Positions 1-9,426 of a stretch of DNA of 64,000 nt are shown here, one piece after another. The first letter of the stretch is position 1. Each line of letters starts with the position of its first letter. Both the position numbers and the translations under genes were made by a program. The notes under the pieces were generated by a model that worked only from the letters and a program-made list of their open reading frames with translations, was not told where the DNA came from and did not search any database. Source of the DNA: an uncultured Alphaproteobacteria bacterium (GTDB taxonomy: Bacteria > Pseudomonadota > Alphaproteobacteria > HIMB59); contig CABYRQ010000001.1 of assembly GCA_902521485.1 (NCBI GenBank), forward strand, positions 1-64,000, given 5' to 3'.

Positions 1-156
1 TGAAAAATATTGATATCTGAATTTTTTATCCTTTGTTATAAAAATTCCTTGCACTATCTCCCCATTTTGATGAACTTCTTCAAATAAACATGATAATTCT
101 AATGCGGTAATATTTTTGTTTATGAAAAATAATACTAAAAAAAATATATATCTCAT
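1..156 (-). CDS. Secreted protein, N-terminal part only (gene runs off the left edge)
   Basis: An open leftward frame starts at an ATG at 156 and stays open to the window edge, giving 52 residues. The start overlaps the stop of the yggS-like gene by the typical ATGA arrangement, so the two are probably co-translated. The first 19 residues (MRYIFFLVLFFINKNITAL) form a hydrophobic signal peptide. The rest (LSCLFEEVHQNGEIVQGIF and onward) is too short to assign to a family. It is probably a periplasmic or outer-membrane protein, and the function is not recognised. Confidence 0.55.
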   Translation of the reverse strand, partial: MRYIFFLVLFFINKNITALELSCLFEEVHQNGEIVQGIFITKDKKFRYQYFS

Positions 157-788
157 AAAAATATAAGCGATCCAACTCTAATTATGTCTGATTGAAATCT
201 TAAAGCAATTTTGTAGTCATTGCTCATTCCCATACTTAATTTTAATTCTGTGTTTATTTTTTCTCGAAGCTCAATCATTTCTTTAAAATGATCTTTTGGA
301 TCAAGTATATTGGGTGGGATACACATTAAGCCATGGATATTAAGATTTCGATCAATTGAGTAATTATATAAATCTTCAAGGTCTTTTCTAGACACACCTG
401 ATTTTTGACTTTCGTCACCAATATTAACCTGAATAAAAAATTTTTTTGTTTTAATAGTTGTCAATTTCATTAATTGTTTTGAAATTTCATCTACTAACGA
501 AACTCTATCAATTGTTTGAATAGCATCAAATATTTTTAATGCATCCTTTACTTTATTTGTTTGGAGTGGGCCAATGAGGTGTAACTCTATATTTTTTTCA
601 TATAAATTTGATTTGTAATATTTCAATTTAGCTTCTTGAACTCTGTTTTCACCAAACAGCTTAAAACCTCTATTTACTAGTTCACTGATATCTTCATATG
701 ATTGATTCTTTGTAACAATCATCAAACTTGTAGATAAATTTTTTAAATCTGAAAGTATGGTATTGACATTTTTAGTATTGATACTCAA
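153..788 (-). CDS. yggS: YggS/PLPBP family pyridoxal-phosphate homeostasis protein
   Basis: A cytoplasmic PLP-binding TIM-barrel protein of 211 residues, close to the usual 220-230. Family members bind PLP through a lysine and affect vitamin B6 and amino-acid balance; no catalytic reaction is established. Visible signatures are the PLP lysine in IVTKNQ near residue 27, FGENRVQEAK, HLIGPLQTNKVK, QVNIGDESQKSG, GLMCIPP, the SMGMSNDY phosphate-binding segment and the C-terminal RVGSLIF. The start is a TTG at 788. A leftward gene of unknown function lies 3 nt upstream (792-1751), and the secreted gene overlaps its stop, so the three look like one operon. Family assignment is firm; the precise physiological role is inferred from homologues. 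Confidence 0.9.
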   Translation of the reverse strand: MSINTKNVNTILSDLKNLSTSLMIVTKNQSYEDISELVNRGFKLFGENRVQEAKLKYYKSNLYEKNIELHLIGPLQTNKVKDALKIFDAIQTIDRVSLVDEISKQLMKLTTIKTKKFFIQVNIGDESQKSGVSRKDLEDLYNYSIDRNLNIHGLMCIPPNILDPKDHFKEMIELREKINTELKLSMGMSNDYKIALRFQSDIIRVGSLIFL

Positions 789-791
789 AGT

Positions 792-1751
792 TTAATTAAA
801 AAAATCTATTGTTTGATCCAGGTTTTTGTTTAAAAACTTTGCATCCTTGTTAGACAAAACCCCATCTGTGTTATTATTTAATTCATTATTGGTGATGAAA
901 TTTTTGACATCATCAATATTAACATTTACTGGCATGCCATATTGCTTTAGATGGTATAAAATTTCAACTAGGACCTCTTCAGTATTATTCAATAACTTCT
1001 GATATGAGATAATTTTACCTTTAAATGTATTTATTACGTTCTCGTCTGTCCATGATTTAATATTAACATTAATATTTTTTCTATTTTCATAAACCTTAAA
1101 AATTTGGTTTTTTTGAGTATGATTCAAGAATTGCTTATCATTATAGTTGAATAGCTCATCGTAAGAAGCCTCAGTAGAATTGTAGTTTTTTTTATATCTT
1201 AATAATAAATTTTCTGGTCTGTTAACTACATAAAAGTAGCAAAAGGTAATATTGGGATAAATAAAAAAATTTTTTTTGCTAGTCTCAAAAAATGAAGCGC
1301 AACTATTTAAAAACAAGTAATCTTTGTTAGCGTCAAATATCAGTAAATTTTGAAAAAAATTGGACTGCGTTATAAAATCATTAAACTGAATATCCTTTTC
1401 TTGGTTATTTTGTTTTAGATTAGTAAAATATTTGTTCAATGCGTTTGCATAGTTTTCAAAATAAAACGATAAATTAAGATTTTTGGACAGATAATATTCT
1501 AAGAAATTATTAATATATGAAAGATCTAAAAGATCATAAGAAATAGTCCAAATTATTTTTTTCTTATAAAATTCTGGGGGTAATGTAGTAAGAAGATTTT
1601 GAGAATTCCTTAATAATAGGAAAAAATTAATCTCATCTTTTTTTTTAACATCATGTATCAAATTGTATGCATTTTCAAATTTTTGATCTTTAATATATTC
1701 TTGGAATAGTTTTAAATTATAATTCAACTTAATTTTGTTTAACAAACTCAT
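792..1751 (-). CDS. Hypothetical protein, possibly a degenerate sulfotransferase-like protein
   Basis: A 319-residue protein with no signal peptide or membrane segment and very rich in Asn, Lys and Phe. I do not recognise it with confidence. Its middle (CYFYVVNRPENLLLRYKKNY) and the later KSWTDENVINTFKGKIISYQ followed by LLNNTEEVLVEILYHLKQYG recall the PAPS 3'-phosphate strand and C-terminal helix of sulfotransferases, but no P-loop like the PRSGTT of its divergent neighbour is visible. It starts at an ATG only 21 nt from the divergent TPR-sulfotransferase gene, so the two may share a control region and function. The sulfotransferase link is inference only. Confidence 0.6.
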   Translation of the reverse strand: MSLLNKIKLNYNLKLFQEYIKDQKFENAYNLIHDVKKKDEINFFLLLRNSQNLLTTLPPEFYKKKIIWTISYDLLDLSYINNFLEYYLSKNLNLSFYFENYANALNKYFTNLKQNNQEKDIQFNDFITQSNFFQNLLIFDANKDYLFLNSCASFFETSKKNFFIYPNITFCYFYVVNRPENLLLRYKKNYNSTEASYDELFNYNDKQFLNHTQKNQIFKVYENRKNINVNIKSWTDENVINTFKGKIISYQKLLNNTEEVLVEILYHLKQYGMPVNVNIDDVKNFITNNELNNNTDGVLSNKDAKFLNKNLDQTIDFFN

Positions 1752-1772
1752 AACTATATATATGCTTAAATT

Positions 1773-3356
1773 ATGAATTTGGTGATGTCAAAAATAATTA
1801 ATCTTTTGAAAAATCAAAAATATCTTAGTGCTGAAAGGGAAATAAGACTCGAACTTGTAAATAACCCAAAATCATTTGATTTGAATAAAATTCTTGCCAT
1901 TACTTTATTATGGCAAGAAAAATATAACTCTGCTATTTCGAGTTTTAATAAGTGTTATGAAATTAACTCTCAAGATTATGATATTAACATTAACTTGGCT
2001 TTTATATTTAATAAAATTCAAAACTACGAACTATCTTTAAAATTTTCTAAAAATGCAAAGAAAATTAATCCCAATAGGGCAGAGGCTTATCATAATTTAG
2101 CTGATAGTTATCTTAATATTAATGATTTAATTAAGGCAGAAGAAAATATTCTTAAATCAATTGACTTAAGGGGGGGTCTTGGAACATTAGAAATTTTTAA
2201 TTACAAAGATACTCTAAACATTTACACCGATATTCTTTTTTCGAAAAGAGATGAAAAAAAATTTGTTGAAGTTTGTTTAGGCCTTCTAGATAAAGGAGTT
2301 TTTTTGGGTGACATATTTAGAAAGTTATTTAGAAGTGATAAAAATTCGATATCCAAAAAACATATTGGCAGTATGGAAAGTATTTTGCAAAAGATTGATA
2401 GTAATACAAATTACGTTGATCGCAATCGTACAAAAGCAAATATATATTCTTGCCTGGCAGAATATAATCAAAGTATCAATAAAGCTATTTCTGAAAAATA
2501 TTATATTAAATCAAATAAACTCATTTCTGAACTTCAAAGGTTTTCATTATATGACCGTCAAGAATATGCAAAAAATATAATTAATTTTTTTGAAGACTCT
2601 AAAATCAATATTCTTTCCAAACATTTACCTGCTGAATTAGGTGATGGATTAATATTTATAATTGGCATGCCTAGATCTGGAACAACTCTTACTGAGTCTA
2701 TTATATCAACTGCAGATAATAGCATTGCAGGTGGAGAAAAAGTTTTTTTTGCAAATCAATGTCGGCCAATGATAATGCAACATAAAAAAAGAAGTTTTAG
2801 TAATAATGATTTGTCAAGTCTGGGTCAACGATACCTTGATTTGATTAATATACAACGTCAGAACAAAAAATTTTTCGTAGATAAATATCCAGAAAATTAT
2901 CTCTATTACAAGTTTATAAGATATAGTCTGCCACATGCAAAGTTTATACATGTTCACCGTGATCCATGGGATAATGCTATTTCATTGTTTAAACAATATT
3001 ACATAGATCAAATATCTTATTCCTCGAGTTTTTTTGGAATTTCAATTGAATATGCAAATTATGAAAACATAATAAAAAAGTGGAAAGAAACTAAGGATCA
3101 TAATATTCTAGATGTAAGTTATGAAGACCTAGTATCTGATACAAAAAATACTGCAAATAAAATTTGGAAATTTTGTAATCTTCCCGGGTACTATGATGAG
3201 TCTAAGCGTAATAATTATTTTGCTCAAACGGCTAGTAAGTATCAAGTAAGAGAGAAGATTTACTCATCGTCTCTACAAAAGGAGGATTTTATTGAATTTA
3301 GAGAGGATTTTCTTCAAAACCTTGATAATCAAAGGAAATTTTGGTCAAATAATTAA
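1773..3356 (+). CDS. TPR-repeat sulfotransferase family protein
   Basis: A 527-residue cytosolic protein. Residues 1-140 carry TPR-like helical repeats (for example NRAEAYHNLADSYLNINDLI), and residues about 290-520 form a Sulfotransfer_3-type domain. The 5'-phosphosulfate loop is IGMPRSGTTLTESIIS starting at residue 297, and the 3'-phosphate region is HVHRDPWDNAISLF near residue 393. This TPR plus sulfotransferase layout is common in marine Alphaproteobacteria; the acceptor substrate is normally unknown. A second ATG lies 12 nt inside and is an alternative start. The gene is transcribed away from the unknown 792-1751 gene with a 21-nt spacer, and it is followed by a hairpin terminator. Enzyme class is well supported; substrate is unknown. 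Confidence 0.85.
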   Translation: MNLVMSKIINLLKNQKYLSAEREIRLELVNNPKSFDLNKILAITLLWQEKYNSAISSFNKCYEINSQDYDININLAFIFNKIQNYELSLKFSKNAKKINPNRAEAYHNLADSYLNINDLIKAEENILKSIDLRGGLGTLEIFNYKDTLNIYTDILFSKRDEKKFVEVCLGLLDKGVFLGDIFRKLFRSDKNSISKKHIGSMESILQKIDSNTNYVDRNRTKANIYSCLAEYNQSINKAISEKYYIKSNKLISELQRFSLYDRQEYAKNIINFFEDSKINILSKHLPAELGDGLIFIIGMPRSGTTLTESIISTADNSIAGGEKVFFANQCRPMIMQHKKRSFSNNDLSSLGQRYLDLINIQRQNKKFFVDKYPENYLYYKFIRYSLPHAKFIHVHRDPWDNAISLFKQYYIDQISYSSSFFGISIEYANYENIIKKWKETKDHNILDVSYEDLVSDTKNTANKIWKFCNLPGYYDESKRNNYFAQTASKYQVREKIYSSSLQKEDFIEFREDFLQNLDNQRKFWSNN

Positions 3357-3365
3357 ACAAATAAC

Positions 3366-3389
3366 ATGTTGCAAAAATGCAACATTTTT
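3366..3389 (+). terminator. Intrinsic terminator after the TPR-sulfotransferase gene
   Basis: A perfect 7-bp stem (ATGTTGC at 3366-3372 and GCAACAT at 3379-3385) with a 6-nt loop runs into a short T run at 3385-3389. It lies 9 nt after the stop codon. It is a weak but typical rho-independent signal. Confidence 0.6.
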
Positions 3390-3400
3390 AGAGTTTTACA

Positions 3401-3490
3401 TATAATACAGAATTTAAGGTACATTTATTTAGCATAATAAATATTATTTCAACAGTTTTAATTAAAACTAAAATTAATAATTAAGAAAGG
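3401..3490 (+). promoter_or_regulatory. Probable porin promoter and ribosome binding site
   Basis: A perfect TATAAT at 3401-3406 sits about 95 nt before the porin start in a 144-bp spacer; the matching -35 element is unclear. AAGAAAGG at 3483-3490 is a clear Shine-Dalgarno sequence 10 nt before the ATG, which is unusual here because most genes in the window lack one. This fits strong expression of the porin. Confidence 0.45.
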
Positions 3491-3500
3491 AATAATTATT

Positions 3501-4469
3501 ATGAAAAAACTAATGATCGCATTATCTGCAATCGCTGCAGCTGTTGGTTTTACAGCTACTGCAAAAGCAGATATTTCTGTATCTGGATCATCAAATGTTG
3601 CATATTTGTCAACTGCTGGTGACGGAGCAAATGACGAAGAGTTAGCTGTAGGTAACACTGTTAGCTTTGCAATGTCCACAACAACAAGTGGTGGTATTGG
3701 TATCTCTTCAAGCTTGGCATTATCAACTGACTATGACGGTAACAATAGTCAAACTGTTGATGGTGGTAATTCAGTAACTTTCACAACTGGTGGAGCAACA
3801 ATTGTAGTTGGTGATGTTGAAATCTCTGACACTATTGGTTCTGTTGGTGGTGTAGTTAATGGCCCACTTGACGATGCTAGTGACTTAGACTCAAGCGTAG
3901 GTACTGGATTTGTTGATGATGATGGTACTGGTGTTGAATTAACAACAGCAATGGGTTCTGCTTCATTAAACATTTCATATGTGTCTAATGATAATACAGA
4001 CAACTTTGGTGCATTAAACAGTAGCGCTGCTGGTGCAGACTCAGCAATGTCAGCTTCTATTACAATGCCATTTGGTGCTTACTCAGCAACAATCGGTGTA
4101 GCAGACTCAGACACAGGTGAGTCCTCTTCAGGTGCTTCAGTAAGTGGTACAATTGGTGGTGGAACAGTAACTGTAGGTTACTCTAACGTAACTACAATTA
4201 CAGGTAACGCTGACATTACTACTGCAGGTGACTCAGAAGTTATTGGTGCAACATACGTGATGGCTATGGACGCAGATACAACAATTTCTGTTGGTTATCA
4301 GTCAGCTAAAGATGCTGATAGTGAATCACACACACAAACAGATCTTTCAGTAGAAAGAGCTCTTGGTGGTGGTGCAACAGTATACCTAGACCTAAGAAAC
4401 TTAACTGGTGATACAGCTGCTAACATGGACGGAACTGCAATCGCATTCGGTACATCAGTAGCATTCTAA
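3501..4469 (+). CDS. Outer-membrane beta-barrel porin
   Basis: A 322-residue protein with a signal peptide (MKKLMIALSAIAAAVGFTA, cleavage probably after AKA near residue 23). The mature chain is built of alternating short hydrophobic strands rich in Gly, Ser, Thr and Asp with almost no Cys or Trp, and it ends in the terminal Phe (GTSVAF) needed for Bam recognition. This is the pattern of an alphaproteobacterial general porin. Base composition is clearly more GC-rich than its neighbours and codons look optimised, as for an abundant protein. It has a good ribosome site and a strong terminator and stands alone. Porin class is confident; substrate range cannot be read from the sequence. Confidence 0.85.
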   Translation: MKKLMIALSAIAAAVGFTATAKADISVSGSSNVAYLSTAGDGANDEELAVGNTVSFAMSTTTSGGIGISSSLALSTDYDGNNSQTVDGGNSVTFTTGGATIVVGDVEISDTIGSVGGVVNGPLDDASDLDSSVGTGFVDDDGTGVELTTAMGSASLNISYVSNDNTDNFGALNSSAAGADSAMSASITMPFGAYSATIGVADSDTGESSSGASVSGTIGGGTVTVGYSNVTTITGNADITTAGDSEVIGATYVMAMDADTTISVGYQSAKDADSESHTQTDLSVERALGGGATVYLDLRNLTGDTAANMDGTAIAFGTSVAF

Positions 4470-4488
4470 ACTAGTATTTAACAATTAT

Positions 4489-4525
4489 AACCAGGTAGTT
4501 TGATTTTCAACTACCTGGTTTTTTT
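4489..4525 (+). terminator. Strong intrinsic terminator after the porin gene
   Basis: A perfect 12-bp stem (AACCAGGTAGTT at 4489-4500, AACTACCTGGTT at 4509-4520) with an 8-nt loop is followed directly by a run of T residues. It lies 19 nt past the porin stop and is one of the two best terminators in the window. Confidence 0.93.
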
Positions 4526-4569
4526 ATTTCTATCTTGTATAAAATTTTCAAATTAAATAATATCTTCTA

Positions 4570-5169
4570 ATGTTCAGGTCTTTGTTGTTACTAATTTTGG
4601 TTTTTTCTTTTCAATCATGTAGTAAAGGTTTACTTGATGGCGACTTAGAGAAGAATTTAAAAGCAATGGATAAAATGCACGGATATTGTAACAACCCATA
4701 TCGAACTTTTAGTAAAAAAGAAAAAAAAATATGTGAGGACAAAGAGAGAGCGGCTGGACCGGACGGTGAAATTGGAGAGCCATTAAACATTACGAAGATG
4801 ATTGAAGATTTTCGAAGTGGTGGAACAAATACTGTTTATCAAGGTATGTCTGTTAATAAAAATTTGTGGGAAGCATCTTTAATCTTATTGAATCAATATC
4901 CTTTAGATATTGTTGACTCACAAGGGGGTTTTATTTCTACAGATTGGATCATTGAAAAAGAAAATCTTAACCAAAGATGTTTGATAAAAGTTAATGTAAC
5001 TTCTCAAGAATTAGTATCTAACGGCGCAAGGGTAAAACTACTTTGTGAAGAGAAAGATGGGGATATCTGGTATCAAGACAATATTTCATATGAAGAGGAA
5101 GAAAAAATTTTAACACTTAAAATATTAGATATTGCAAATGAGTTAAGTGTAACTGAGAAACTTTCATAA
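4570..5169 (+). CDS. DUF3576 family lipoprotein
   Basis: A 199-residue protein with a lipoprotein signal (lipobox FQSC, acylated Cys at residue 17). The conserved core contains LWEASLILLNQYPLDIVDSQ and GGFISTDWII, typical of the alphaproteobacterial DUF3576 family, whose function is unknown. It precedes leuS by 9 nt, the position this family often has in Alphaproteobacteria, and probably shares its transcript with leuS and the following lptE-like gene. That context hints at an outer-membrane assembly or envelope role, but this is inference. Confidence 0.8.
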   Translation: MFRSLLLLILVFSFQSCSKGLLDGDLEKNLKAMDKMHGYCNNPYRTFSKKEKKICEDKERAAGPDGEIGEPLNITKMIEDFRSGGTNTVYQGMSVNKNLWEASLILLNQYPLDIVDSQGGFISTDWIIEKENLNQRCLIKVNVTSQELVSNGARVKLLCEEKDGDIWYQDNISYEEEEKILTLKILDIANELSVTEKLS

Positions 5170-5178
5170 AACACAGCA

Positions 5179-7542
5179 ATGCAAAAGAAGTACATTCTAG
5201 AGATGTTCCCATACCCTTCGGGTAACATACACATGGGGCATGTAAGGAATTATGTTATTGGTGATATATGCGCAAGATATCACAAACTTAAAGGTGATGA
5301 AGTCATTCACCCGATGGGTTGGGATGCATTTGGATTACCAGCTGAAAATGCAGCTATTCAATTTAATACGCACCCTCAAGATTGGACACTCCTAAATATA
5401 GAAAATATGAAAAGCCAATTAAAGAAACTCGACTTAGATTTAGATTGGGAAAAAGAATTAGCAACATGCAAAGAAGATTATTATCAATATCAACAAGAAC
5501 TATTTATAGACCTTTATGAAGCAGGTCTTGCTTATAAAAAAGATGCTTTAGTGAACTGGGACCCCGAAGATCAAACTGTACTGGCAAATGAGCAAGTTAT
5601 TGATGGTAAAGGTTGGAGAACTGGTGCAACTGTAGAGCAAAAAGTGCTTTCTCAATGGTTTTTTAAAATTACAAAATATGCTGAAGAACTTCTTAATGAT
5701 TTAGATGGGTTAGAACTTTGGCCAGAAAAAGTTAAAACAATGCAAAGAAATTGGATTGGTAAATCTATCGGTGCAGAAATAAGATTTAAAATCTCTGGAG
5801 AAGATGATCAACTGAATATATTCACAACGAGGCCGGATACTATATATGGAGCAACATTTATTGCCTTATCTGTAAACCATAGACTTGTAAGCAAGTTTTT
5901 AACAAAAGAAAAAATAAATGAGATTAAGAAATTATTTGCAGAAATTGATAATGAAAAAGAAAAAAAAGGTTATTTAATGGATATTAAATGTAAACATCCT
6001 CTTTTAGACAAAGAAATACCAGTCTACATTGCAAATTTTGTTTTAGATAATTATGGTGAGGGGGCTATATTTGGTTGTCCAGCTCACGACGAAAGAGATT
6101 ATGATTTTGCTATAAAATATAAAATACCAATTATTAAAGTTATTGAGTGTGAAGACAAAGATCTGCCTTTTACTCAAAATGGTAGAGTAATTAACTCTCC
6201 ATTGTTAAATGGTTTAGAAAAATCTGAAGCAATAAAAAAAATAATTAATTATTTTGAAGAAAAAGAAATTGGGAATAAATCAATTAATTATAAGCTAAGG
6301 GATTGGGGGGTATCTAGACAACGTTATTGGGGATGCCCAATACCCGTAATTTATTACGAAGATGGCACTTTCAGGGTTCTAGATAAAACAGAATTACCGA
6401 TATTGCTTCCTTATGATGTAAATTTAAACGGAAAAGGTAATGCATTATTAAATCATGATAGCTGGAGAAAAATTGTATGCCCAAAAACAAATAAAATTGC
6501 TTACAGAGAAACAGATACTTTTGACACATTTGTAGACTCATCTTGGTACTACATTAGATTTTTAAATAATAAGCTTGATAAGCCTTTCGACATAAAACAA
6601 GTAAATGACTATTTGCCAGTTGATAAGTACATTGGTGGTATAGAACACGCTATACTTCATCTTTTATACTCTCGTTTTTTTATGAAAGCGTTAAGAGATA
6701 TCTATAATTTAAAAGTAAATGAGCCTTTCAAGCAACTTTTCACTCAAGGTATGATAACGCATAAAACATATAGAACACAAAAAGATGAATGGATTATGCC
6801 AAGAGAAGTTTATCTAAATGAAGGAAGTCTTTTTAGGGAAAAGACAAATGAAATTGTTATAGAAGGTCCAACTGAAAAAATGTCTAAATCAAAGAAAAAC
6901 GTAATAGAACCAGACGAAATTCTGGAAAATTATGGTATCGATGCAACAAGGTTTTTCATGATATCTGACTCTCCCCCGGACAGGGAACTAGAGTGGACAG
7001 ACGAAGGAATACAAGGTTCTAAAAATTTAGTTCGAAGGATTGAAAGGTATTTTAAAGAAAATAGAACAGATATGAAACACGATACAGATAAAATGATAGA
7101 AAAATTTGTATTTAATATTGAAAAAAATATTTTGAGTTTTTCTCTGAACAAGTGTGTGGCAGATATTTATACCCTTTTTAATTATTTAGAAAAAGAGAAG
7201 ATATATTTGCATAATAGTGACATAAGTAAAAAAATACTAGTGTGTTTATACCCCATTGTCCCAAATATGGTTTTAAATTTATATAAGCAATTATTCGATT
7301 CAAAGAATATTGGTAATTGGCCAAAAATTAATAAGGAATTGTTGATAGAAAGAAGTATTAATTTACCTATACAGATACAAGGTAAATTAATTACAACAAT
7401 CAATACGAAAAAAGGTTATAAAGAAAACGAAATCTTAAAATCAATTTATAAGCTGGATAAGATTAAAAATAAAATACAAGATAGAAAGGTAACAAAAGTA
7501 ATTAATGTTCAGGATAAAATTATTAATATTATTTTTGACTAG
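5179..7542 (+). CDS. leuS: Leucyl-tRNA synthetase
   Basis: A class I aminoacyl-tRNA synthetase of 787 residues that charges tRNA-Leu. Visible are the HIGH-type signature ([19 protein letters not shown] near residue 12), the editing domain ([25 protein letters not shown]), the SWYY segment after the editing domain, the KMSKS loop (EKMSKSKKN near residue 567) and the usual C-terminal domain (IQIQGKLI to VINVQDKII). The protein starts directly at the catalytic domain: the usual 30-40 N-terminal residues (helix with an E-x-K-W-Q type motif) are absent. The in-frame stop of the previous gene lies only 9 nt upstream, so no longer start is possible in this frame. Function is certain; the short N-terminus is odd. 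Confidence 0.97.
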   Translation: MQKKYILEMFPYPSGNIHMGHVRNYVIGDICARYHKLKGDEVIHPMGWDAFGLPAENAAIQFNTHPQDWTLLNIENMKSQLKKLDLDLDWEKELATCKEDYYQYQQELFIDLYEAGLAYKKDALVNWDPEDQTVLANEQVIDGKGWRTGATVEQKVLSQWFFKITKYAEELLNDLDGLELWPEKVKTMQRNWIGKSIGAEIRFKISGEDDQLNIFTTRPDTIYGATFIALSVNHRLVSKFLTKEKINEIKKLFAEIDNEKEKKGYLMDIKCKHPLLDKEIPVYIANFVLDNYGEGAIFGCPAHDERDYDFAIKYKIPIIKVIECEDKDLPFTQNGRVINSPLLNGLEKSEAIKKIINYFEEKEIGNKSINYKLRDWGVSRQRYWGCPIPVIYYEDGTFRVLDKTELPILLPYDVNLNGKGNALLNHDSWRKIVCPKTNKIAYRETDTFDTFVDSSWYYIRFLNNKLDKPFDIKQVNDYLPVDKYIGGIEHAILHLLYSRFFMKALRDIYNLKVNEPFKQLFTQGMITHKTYRTQKDEWIMPREVYLNEGSLFREKTNEIVIEGPTEKMSKSKKNVIEPDEILENYGIDATRFFMISDSPPDRELEWTDEGIQGSKNLVRRIERYFKENRTDMKHDTDKMIEKFVFNIEKNILSFSLNKCVADIYTLFNYLEKEKIYLHNSDISKKILVCLYPIVPNMVLNLYKQLFDSKNIGNWPKINKELLIERSINLPIQIQGKLITTINTKKGYKENEILKSIYKLDKIKNKIQDRKVTKVINVQDKIINIIFD

Positions 7543-7990
7543 TTTTTTATTTTTTTCGTGTACAAAAAATATCACAAATCAAGATAAGGTTAAATACAGT
7601 TTGGGTTATATTGGTGGAGAATACGATGGGTTGATTTTAAAAAATTTTTTAATAGATAATTTGACTTTCATGGGCCTATATAGCAATGAGTCAAATTACA
7701 AATTAATGCCAAGTATATCACATTCAACTACATTGTTTATCACAAATATAGACAACACTTCAGACAGAATGAAAATTGAGAGCGAATTGAATATTGAAGT
7801 GATTGATCAAAGACTAAATTGCTTAACACAAGAATTTAAAGAGACTAAATCTCAATTTTATATATTTGCAGATAGTGATAAATATATTAGTAACAAAATT
7901 GCAGAGAAAAAAATCAAAGAGGAAAATACTTACGCATTGGCAAAACAATTTATTAATAAATTAGAAATACCAAGCAAAATGTGCAAATAA
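7505..7990 (+). CDS. lptE: LptE-like LPS-assembly lipoprotein
   Basis: A 161-residue lipoprotein with a signal sequence and lipobox FFSC (acylated Cys at residue 19). Sequence similarity to known LptE is weak by eye, but the position directly behind leuS and before the holA slot and parB is the classical place for lptE. LptE plugs the LptD barrel and helps insert lipopolysaccharide into the outer membrane. The start overlaps the last 38 nt of leuS in another frame, so translation is probably coupled. Lipoprotein status is clear; the LptE role rests on context. Confidence 0.65.
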   Translation: MFRIKLLILFLTSFLFFSCTKNITNQDKVKYSLGYIGGEYDGLILKNFLIDNLTFMGLYSNESNYKLMPSISHSTTLFITNIDNTSDRMKIESELNIEVIDQRLNCLTQEFKETKSQFYIFADSDKYISNKIAEKKIKEENTYALAKQFINKLEIPSKMCK

Positions 7991-7994
7991 ATTA

Positions 7995-8618
7995 ATGAAT
8001 AATATTAAATGTATAGTTGATTTTGTAAGTAGTAAATCTGATACAAAACTATTGATTAATCAAGTTAGTGACACAATAGGTTTTTTTTATGTAAATCTTA
8101 TAGAAACAGAGGCAAAATCCAAATCCATAAAATTGAATTACGAAGAAGATTTTGTAAAAGAGACTGTTAATGATCTCTTTGTCAAAGAGGAAATATACTT
8201 ATATTTTACAACTAGTAAAAAAATTATAGAAAAATGTTTATACACAAATAAGAAATGTGTAATTTTTACAGACTACAAAAATTTTAAAGTATTTATAAAC
8301 AAAGTTTTAACAGTTAATGGATATAACTATCAAAAAGATATTAAATATTTCCTAAAAGATATACATTTAATCAAAGACTCTGAAATTATTGATTACTGTA
8401 CCTCATCGCCACATTTAACTTTTTCAGAGCTCTCGAAATATTTGATTAATAGCTCAAACTATATAAAAGAAAAAAAAATTAAGGAAAAAAATAATTTTAT
8501 TTTGGAAATTAGGAAAAGTCTTTTTGATTTAAAAAAATCTAACAAAAGCCCTCAGGAAATCTACAATATTTTAAAACTCGAAGTAAGATATAAAAAATTC
8601 AATTTTTTAATTTATTAA
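7995..8618 (+). CDS. Uncharacterised protein in the holA position
   Basis: A 207-residue soluble protein that starts 4 nt after the lptE-like gene. In Alphaproteobacteria this place is normally held by holA, the delta subunit of the DNA polymerase III clamp loader (about 340 residues). This protein is much shorter and shows no Walker-like or other clear motif; segments such as KKCVIFTDYKNFKVFINK and SPHLTFSELSKYLINSS could be remnants of a delta-like N-terminal fold, but I cannot show that. The 3' end overlaps the convergent parB by 20 nt. It may be a highly diverged HolA or an unrelated protein. Confidence 0.5.
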   Translation: MNNIKCIVDFVSSKSDTKLLINQVSDTIGFFYVNLIETEAKSKSIKLNYEEDFVKETVNDLFVKEEIYLYFTTSKKIIEKCLYTNKKCVIFTDYKNFKVFINKVLTVNGYNYQKDIKYFLKDIHLIKDSEIIDYCTSSPHLTFSELSKYLINSSNYIKEKKIKEKNNFILEIRKSLFDLKKSNKSPQEIYNILKLEVRYKKFNFLIY

Positions 8619-9426
8619 TTAAAAAATTATACTGTTCTAAATTTTCATAAAATATCTTTATGTTCCCTTTTCCTGTTTTGTTATAAGTTATTTTTGTTTT
8701 AAAACCGATTGTATTACTTAAATTTTTTTCCTCATGTAATAGATTAGGCTCAGTTATAGATCTTTTAATTTTATTGTTTTCAAGGTCTCTAACAGAAAAT
8801 TTACCATTTTCAATTTGCTTTAATATAGTTTCATTGAAATTATCAGGTGTTTTTCCAATCAAAGCTCTAGCATGGCCCATTGAAATCTTTCCCTTATTTA
8901 GAAGATCAAGAAAATATTCATGAAGGTTTAGTATGCGTAATAAGTTTGTGATGTGTGATCTACTTTTACCTACAATTTTGGCGAGGCTTTCGTGTGTATA
9001 ACTATTTTTATTTATCAATCTTTGATAGGCCTTAGCCTCCTCTACAACCTTTAAATCTTCCCTTTGGATGTTTTCAATAAGTGATATTTCATCTTTGTCT
9101 AAGTCATCGGGTAGCAACAAAGATGGCAATATTTTTAAATTAGATATTTGTGCGGCTCTCCATCTTCTTTCACCTGCTACTAAAGTATAGCTATCTAAAT
9201 CTCTTTTTACTAAAATTACAGGTTGAATTAAGCCATTTTTTTCAATTGATTGGGCTAATTCATCTATTTTTTCTTTATCAAACTCTTTCCTTGGCTGTGT
9301 TTCATCTCTAAATATTTTTTCAATTGGAATTAACAGAAGACCCCTTTGTTCAGATGTTTTTTGAAAAACTTCTTTATTACCCAATAAAGATGATAAACCT
9401 TTACCTAATTTTTTATTAGTTACCAC
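8599..9426 (-). CDS. parB: Chromosome-partitioning protein ParB
   Basis: A 275-residue DNA-binding CTPase that loads at parS sites and spreads to organise the origin region. The N-terminal KKLGKGLSSLLG is the ParA-interacting peptide; then come PIEKIFRDETQPRKEFD, the CTP-binding AGERRWRAAQI and ENIQREDL motifs, and a helix-turn-helix region (HESLAKIVGKSRSHITNLLR). The start is GTG. It overlaps parA upstream by 11 nt and the convergent unknown gene downstream by 20 nt. A parS-like site lies about 3 kb away inside mnmG, which supports chromosomal rather than plasmid partition. Confidence 0.96.
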   Translation of the reverse strand: MVTNKKLGKGLSSLLGNKEVFQKTSEQRGLLLIPIEKIFRDETQPRKEFDKEKIDELAQSIEKNGLIQPVILVKRDLDSYTLVAGERRWRAAQISNLKILPSLLLPDDLDKDEISLIENIQREDLKVVEEAKAYQRLINKNSYTHESLAKIVGKSRSHITNLLRILNLHEYFLDLLNKGKISMGHARALIGKTPDNFNETILKQIENGKFSVRDLENNKIKRSITEPNLLHEEKNLSNTIGFKTKITYNKTGKGNIKIFYENLEQYNFLINKLKN

